22,222 bases of DNA from Saccoglossus kowalevskii (lineage: Eukaryota > Hemichordata > Enteropneusta > Harrimaniidae): NCBI RefSeq assembly GCF_000003605.2, contig NW_003109095.1:232924-255145 (forward strand), given 5' to 3'. Positions 12,301 through 20,425 of this stretch are shown piece by piece. Within the stretch, counting starts at the first letter, position 1; each line of letters starts with the position of its first letter. A program made the translations under genes and the position numbers. The notes below the pieces were generated by a model that did not search any database, had not been told where the DNA came from, and was given only the letters and a program-made list of their open reading frames with translations.

Positions 12301-15300
12301 ACATGCCAGTAATCAAGCATATGAAAAAAACTAACATGTTGGCCAGCTCAAACTCTTGCAAATCTCAGGTAAACAAGACACACCTACTGTATTTGGATTG
12401 CACCAAGAGAAATCACTGGAAAAACACCAAGATTAGAACATCCATTAACACACAGAATAAACCCACAGGTACACAGCCGCTAAGTAGTAAACAAAAGACC
12501 ACATGTTGGTCTCACCTCTGACCCAGGTGATTACGCCCTCAAACAGGGAGCACCTGAGAAAAATAATATTTAAAAAATTTCATTGGTTCTTGCTAGGCAT
12601 TTAAATTGAGGGCTACGAGCAGCCATTGGTTAATTAGTGGCATGAGACCAAAACATGCATAGATACTACCAATGTTTCCTCTGTCACGATTTCAACTATA
12701 AGCCAAGGGTGGACAAATTCCCCTATTTTTCTCAGGTTGAACTATTACCAAATAATGACACAAATGTATGGGATAATATACTTTACTTTCATTTATAGTA
12801 CTTGTAACTAAATCAAAATACATTTAAATCTGTTTGTAATATTTTATATTTAACTTGTGCCATACATAACACCTCTAAGCCTTATTTTCGCTCAATTTTC
12901 TCAGATTCAGTTGTAGTTTCTCAGTGAAATTTTTTCTTTTGAAAACTTTCTATGCATTTTGTATGCAGAAAAAACATTTCAAGGGGAAAATGGGCAAATT
13001 TTCACAGTATTTTCAAGATTCAAAAAAATTCAAGGGAACAGTGGATACCGAGCGACATTGGTAGCATGAATTTCCACACCTGATCCTGGAGTTCGATACA
13101 TGCCAATCACCAAAAAATATACCTATAGTTAAAGTTTTGCAATGTGTCAGTTTGTACTTGTTGGTCTGGGCAACAGTCAAAATCGCCATCTTTGTTTATA
13201 TGAGACCCATGTTATGCGCATGAATGGTCGGATAACATCCACTCTTTAATTGTTGGTAAATTGTTAACTCACCAATACAAGAAATCAGTGACCCAGCCTT
13301 GGTGTTCATGAGAAGACATCACAGGTAAACTACTCTCCGCTTCCCAAGTTTTTATGAAACCATCTACAAAATAAAAATAAAAATAAGTTGTAATAATATA
13401 ATGACAGGAGCAATTCAACCAATTCTCAAATGATGATAATGTTGACTATATACTGTATTATCACCTGCATAAGGTGTTGTAAAACAGAACAGATTGTAAT
13501 CACATACTTGAAGGTTAACTAGAACCGCAAAGTTTACATACGATCCGATAACTACGAATTGTGGTAAAAACGTTTTTATTTTGGTACACTCATGTGTATG
13601 TTTTTGGATATACTATTTCTCTCTGGAAAATCGGTTTTAAAAAAAAAAAATCACAGTAATTAGAGCGAATATTAGAAACAGCAGAATTGCTATACAGCTC
13701 GCACGAGGCGGAGACGAAAAATTGAAATATGTGGAGTCCACATAATTAGCATACGAGATGCATGCAAGGATATATGTGTGCATTTGGTGTTATTGCAGCA
13801 ATAGTTCCACTGTTAAAACTCCAACGTTTTATTTTTCCGCACTGTGGAAATATGCATATAATAAATATATAACCCCATGATATTTTCTTTTAGGTTGACG
13901 TCAGCAGACGCATGTGATTACTGCCAGAGTATCATTAAAACTCAACTGTTGCTCAAATTGATACAAAACTTTAGTGATAATAAGTCATCTCAGCTGATAC
14001 AATACAAGTCATTGTCTATGACAAATACTGTGGAATACTTTATTTTCGCTGGAATTAATTTTCGCTGAAAAGGCTTTTTGGGCGTTTTGTATGGAATTTA
14101 TTTTCACTGTTTTTTGATGAGTTTAATGTGAAATATAGGAAAAAAAAGTATATTCGCTGGATTTTATTTTCCTGGAATCATCCCTTCAGCGAAAATAGCG
14201 AAAATAAATTCCAAGCGAAAATAAAGTACTAGTATTTTACAGTATGTCCATGTCCTAGTTTTCATTGACTGTTATCATTAGTGTTAAATAATTATATACA
14301 CTCAAGTGACAGACATAATACAAGTTTTTTGTGTGATTCTGCCAATCTGAATCAGATTTTGAAACAGATCATGCATGTGCAAATGTGTTATATTGTATGT
14401 GTAAATTTTGAACGAGTTAGCAATATGGCTCTAAAAACAACATTTGTTAAAAACAGAATCGCCATCAGTCAGCTAATTTTAATCAAATGATAAAAAATAT
14501 GTGCAACAAGAACCCATTATGCTTAATAGGAATTACATGAGTGTTTGTTCGATATGAAGACATGTGTACATGTATGTGTGATGAAATTAATACAGTTACA
14601 GGCACATGGGACCCATATCAATTACGGTGATTTCAAAAATAGAAAAGTGTCTAATAAATGGTTAGACCATTACACTTTATATCTCCCCTCCCCCTGATGA
14701 GTTTCAATCTTTGCTTCAAAGAATTAGCAATATGGCTCCAAAAACAGCATTTGATAAAAAAAAAAAAATGGCCACTAGTCAGCCATTTAGAATCAAATGA
14801 AAAAAATGTGCATCAATGACCCATTATGTTTAATCAAAGACATAGAAAAGATCTTTTCTCTTTGGCTTTATGGATATACCAAGTTTTATTAAAGGGCCAG
14901 GTATACTATAAATACGCTCCTAAACAATGGGGATCATTTCCTTGCTTGTCACAATGTAGTAAGCAGCTCCAGCCAAGCTCCGGTAAAGACATGTTTTCTC
15001 AAACTGACAGGTCAATTATGTTGTGCCAAAGTGGATGCATGTGACTATGAATACCACAGCAGTGACTGTGTGTAGTATTTATGACAATAAATAATGTACG
15101 AGCTGAGATTTTGGCGGATAAAAGTCAAAAACACGAACCGGGGAAAGGGACGTGCTACTAATCTTGAATAATTAACTACTGTCAATCAAAGTCACGTGAT
15201 GTTGGACCGCTGAAACAGGATGCGTCATAGGCTATGCAAATGTTTAACAACACTCATTAGCATAGCCACACCTCCAATTCACACTTGCCCAGGGCAAGTG

Positions 15301-18300
15301 AATTGGGCCTTTAAGCTTTACTTCGAATCAGTATTTTACCAAAATAGAGTAGAAATCCTAGTTATCAATGAAACTCCTTCATACATGGAATGCTTTCCTG
15401 GTCTTTGTCTTCATACATAAGCAATAAGAAATCAAGAGTTCTTTTCTGTCATTCAATGTCAGAAATCCAACAAGCCTTGAGTGGAAGGGGGGTGTGGAGA
15501 TAAAAGGTGGAATAGCACAAATATGCACTTTCAACATAGCAAATAAGGTACAGTTGCTTCAGTGCGTTGGAACAGCATATATGTAGAACACTTTTAATGT
15601 ACACTATATCACTTACATAGAAAGTTCAGAGATCATATTAACAATGGTGGGGACATGTGATCATGGGAAAGTGCATTCCACAGTTTGTATAACCTAGTGG
15701 CATGTAGAGAGTGGAAAACTGCACCTGTACATTAGTGGGCATATTTTACGCCAGTTGAATCAAGCACTGATAGGAGCAGACTGTCCAGTCGGAAGAGACG
15801 GATAATTTAATCAGACAATAGCGTAAGCTGAACAAACAATAGCGCCGTTTTCAAAACAAAATAAATGTCTTTGAAAGGCAAGCAGTGGATATAATGTGCG
15901 TGTGCTGGTTCGGGAAATGTTATTTTCACTTGACAAAACAAAACCAATATTCACCGAGTACCGCAACCATCAACACCTTTTAAAACGGCAAGGTCAAAGG
16001 TCAATCTTTTCACCTTTTACAAAACAAACTGACATAACCCGCAGCTTTTTCCACATTTTTGATAAATTTTTTTTCAACATTTTTGAAATGTTATGTCAAT
16101 TTGGTCCAAAGTTAACAAATAAATTATGTAAAAATATGCAAATATCAAGTTTTCGGTAGGAAATAAATACACCGTTCAAAGGGTTAAACCAATCAGAATG
16201 CAGGTATTATGATATTATTTTCGAAAGTATATTTTTACAAGCGAGAAAAATTGCAACTTATGATTTTAGCAATGAAAATCTACTCTAGGCGCAACAAAGG
16301 CATTCCATTTATCTTCTCAAATATTTATAAACTGCACAGTTCAAACTGAAAGAAGAGGTTTCTAACGGCCATTCGAGTAAAATTGAAACGTTTTCAAATG
16401 ACGTTGATGTGCACTGTGCTTGTTGATTGGCTGGTTTGGTTCAACTAACACTGAAATTTATAAATATTTATGAGGATGAAGATGAAGAAAATGTCTTTGT
16501 TGCACCAAGAGTGTGCAATTTTATAAACATTAATAAACAAAAGTATCCATTGTTATAACGGGCAGATTTTCAATGCAAACTTAGAAAATCGGCATTAGAC
16601 GACCGTCCCGTTATATTTTCAATAAATCATTCTTTCCATATATAATATCGCAGAGAGCAGGAAAAACAGCAAGATTGGAAACTAACAAGTATAAACAAAT
16701 ATATACAAACAAAGCTGACCTATGACCCCTGCCAAAGAGTAATCGAATGATAAACTATTAAACACCCTAGATACTGATATGACCTTTGACCCCACCAGTG
16801 TTACACCGGGGTAACCGATCAATACAATCTCTTGGCAACTTTAAATGGTTTCCATCTGTATTTGTATCTTTTCTAAAACAACAGAAAAAATAAAAGAACA
16901 AAGAGATTTCAGTGGTGATTGTTATGCCAATTCATGAATGTTCGCAATCATAAAATTCAATAGACTGAAAAATGAGCATGCTTTCTATCTCAAGCACCGT
17001 GAAGTATTTCCACCATGTTTATTGACACTTTACACCGACTATCTATTGATAATATTCATATAAATCATTATCGTAACCTTTTGAACACCAAAATGTAATT
17101 GCAACATTTTGAATGTTTTTAAGAACTTTTCTATAATTTCTTCGTTAATTTTGGACCAAATGAACATTATTTCTTATTTGCTGAAGGAGTTAATCAAAAT
17201 TGTTGAAGAATCTGAAATATGGGAAAAAAATTATATTTTGTGTTAAGAGTAGAAAGTAGTCCTTGGCATACAAGGGGATAATTACAATGTGCAATCTTGT
17301 CTTATTATTGTAAAGGGATTAATTATTCACTGAGTTTTAATTTTACTTATTTTGCTGACTGGAAAATGCGCTAAATTATTAAAACCCAGTGAATACTGTA
17401 GAATACTTTATTTTCACTTGGAATTTATTTTCGCTATTTTCGCTGAAGGGATGATTCCGTGAAAATAAAATCCAGCGAATATACTTTTTTTCCTATATTT
17501 CACATGAAACTCATCAAAAATCAGTGAAAATAAATTCCACACAAAACGCCCAAAAAGCCTTTTCAGCGAAAATTAATTCCAGCGAAAATAAAGTATTCCA
17601 TAGTATGTAAAATTTAGCATAGAACACATTATCTAAATGTTAAATCAGTGAAACTTAAACCCACTGAAAATTAGTCAGTTAACAGTATTCAGAGGGAAAT
17701 TAAAACAGAAAATGAAAATATTTTGTTGGTGGTTACTATGTCGTGAGAATTCTATGCCTACCATATAAAGTACTATATAGGGCTTAATTATTCACTGGGT
17801 TTTATTTTTGCTTATTTCGATGATTATTTATTTCTGTTGCAAGCCAGTGAATCTAAAACCTAGCTCTGCAACATAAAATCCACTAAAATTTTAACATGTG
17901 TCAGTGTTTACAGTACAAGTCCCTGTCAATGACATAGTCCCTGTTTGTTTTATAGACGTGAGATATAGAACATACATGTATTGTGTGAAGTTGGAACTTG
18001 ATTGGTCCAGGCATGTATCAGATATGGCTCTGTGGAACTGCATTTGTGAAAACAAGATGGCCACCAGTCAGCCATTTTGGATTTCATGATGACAAATATA
18101 CTTGTGTGTTTATCCGACATGATGACTGATGTATTTGTGATGTTGATCTTGATCGACCCAAGATTTAGCTCAAATGGGAACTAAAAATGAAATTCTTATT
18201 CTGTTGTTTCATCATACTAAAAGATCCGATCTACCGAGTGTCTACTTTTTCTAATTAGTTCATTGACCTTTAATGGCACAGTCATCATACAATGCATATT

Positions 18301-20389
18301 GGAATTTTATTTTTTAAAGGCACAGTCCTTGTACATCGCATATTGAAATTTTATTTTTAAAGGCTCAGTCGTTATACACCGCATATTGGAATTTTATTTT
18401 TAAATGCTCAACCATCACACACTGCATACATGTATTGTTATGTTATACCCGTACTACTGTTTATGTCACATGGAATAAGTTTTGTAAACTACCCAGAATA
18501 AATGATTGTGACATTTTTAGGATGTGTTTACAGTTTCCTAAAAACATTTTTTTTTACACTGGAAGAATATACAATCATTAGCTAATAGGCGATAATAAAA
18601 CATGGGGTCAACGACTTTGTTGTTTAGAAAATTGTTTATTACTTTACAGTCAGTCTTTACTGCGGGGAAAAAGTAAAAATAGAAAAAAAAGCATTGTAAT
18701 TTTTTTGCAACTCTGAATGAGTAGGTGTGTGGAGAACAACATTTTTCAGAAATGAAAATAACAGGTCACATATCTTTTTGAAAGGTATTCACATGTCTGT
18801 GTGCAGTAGAATGTTTTCTCATGTGAAACCACTTCTGCTTGTTTGTGGTGTAAAACTAACCATACTCAAGTACATTCGAACAATTCAAGAAAATATAGAA
18901 ATTTTCTAACATTTTGCACGGAGTTAATGAGTACATATGAAAAATAAATATAAAACATTAAGTTTCTTCCATTTGACATTATGCTCATGCTCATATGAGC
19001 CTACAGGTATACTCACACTAGTAGGGATTGTGTACGTATGATATCATAAAGGAGAATTGAATATCTTTAGTTTCAATGCTGGTGTTCAATAATCTGTATA
19101 CATGTCTGGGGGGGGGGGCTTTAAATCTAGTTAATGTAAAACCATTTAATTTCACTATTTAGACCATATTCACTGAGTTTACGATTTTATCAGGGAAACA
19201 ATGAGTTCTATTGTTCTTTTACATGTTCACAGATATAATTTAGCAGATTTTATTTATTAGTGAAAATAGTGAAATCGAAACCCAGCAAATAATTAATGTA
19301 TGAAAAGCAATCAACTCATATTCAAAATTGATATACTGTTCATTTCAGTGTTTATTTTCAAAACAAATTCAATACACTTCATTATTTCAAGCATTATTAT
19401 ATAGAGCAAGAAACTGCAGATTTTTGTTTTCCTTGGCCTCAGATTTGTGTAGGATTTTATGATCTTGACAAAATTATTATCTAATCAATATGGAACCTTG
19501 ACAAGATGAAGTGATTTGTTTTTTTAAGCAAGGACTTCTTTTGAAATAGCTGAAAAAGAAGAGTAATGTATATTCACTGTTACTCTATAAATCTTACTCG
19601 CACAATGCTGTTGACCTCCCTATACAAAGCTAAAGACAATTCTTGTAATTGTTAAGGTCATGTCAGTTATTCCCTGTCATTGACACCCCCCCTCTTGGTT
19701 TATTGCTTGATCAACCATGCATTAGAGTATGCTATTACTGGTGAAATAGTTACATGTCTTTTTAGTAAATTTGGCTTGATGCACATTTAATGGAATCTTA
19801 ATTTAGCTAAAGTGCCAACAATCTCATTATGAAAATATATTTTATTTTAAATTAATGACATTTTGAATTAGCAAAATTACAGATTCTAGTTCAAATAACA
19901 TACATGTATATGCTAAAAAGATATATTTCACAGTACTTTTTACAAATATTTTTCGACAGTATAAATTTGTCAACAGTATTCTAGGCTTTAAAATACTCAG
20001 ATAGCTTTAAAATTTCTGGGAAGTCTTTTACAGTTTGAGTTAGATACAATAGCAGATCATAAATTCAATATCTGAAAATAGCTAGCCCAACAAAATACCT
20101 CTCTCTGAAAACTCTTGTATAATTCAAAAATCTAATTTTTAATACAGAACAAATCATAAAATAATTATAGAAAAAATGTAAAACTGAAACAATAGAGACC
20201 TTTATTTTTTTCACTCACCATATTATATCTTCAAATAATAATTAAGTCAAAAAATTCTATTCAATAATGGCAAAAGCCGAAAAAAAGGGGAAAGCTACTC
20301 AATTAAATCTGCTCGCTTAAACACATGAATATCTTTAAAAATAAATTCTGTTGAGAGATATGAAGAAATCAAAACTATATATATATATA

Positions 20390-20425
<36 letters not shown>

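Larger units (their letters stand above)
4402..13272 (-). other. Intron 2 (8,871 bp), repeat-rich
   Basis: It carries the sub-repeat element 4527-4906, family C pieces, a hairpin at 5369-5472, two copies of repeat E, a possible SINE, hairpin elements at 9391-9535 and 12501-12658, and a truncated family B copy at 11565-11752. The stretches 8000-9390, 9540-11560 and 11930-12500 show nothing I can classify. The largest frame, 174 codons on the minus strand at 6577-7101, is rich in Phe, Ile, Leu and Cys with no motif. Confidence 0.8.

Noticed and set aside
12516-12553. Exon-like 38-bp minus segment reading W-CSLFEGVITWVR after exon 2
   Set aside because: It resembles a WD strand, but it ends in phase 1 while exon 3 needs phase 2, and it lies in the left part of an inverted repeat (12501-12658). 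Exon 2 to exon 3 joins perfectly without it.
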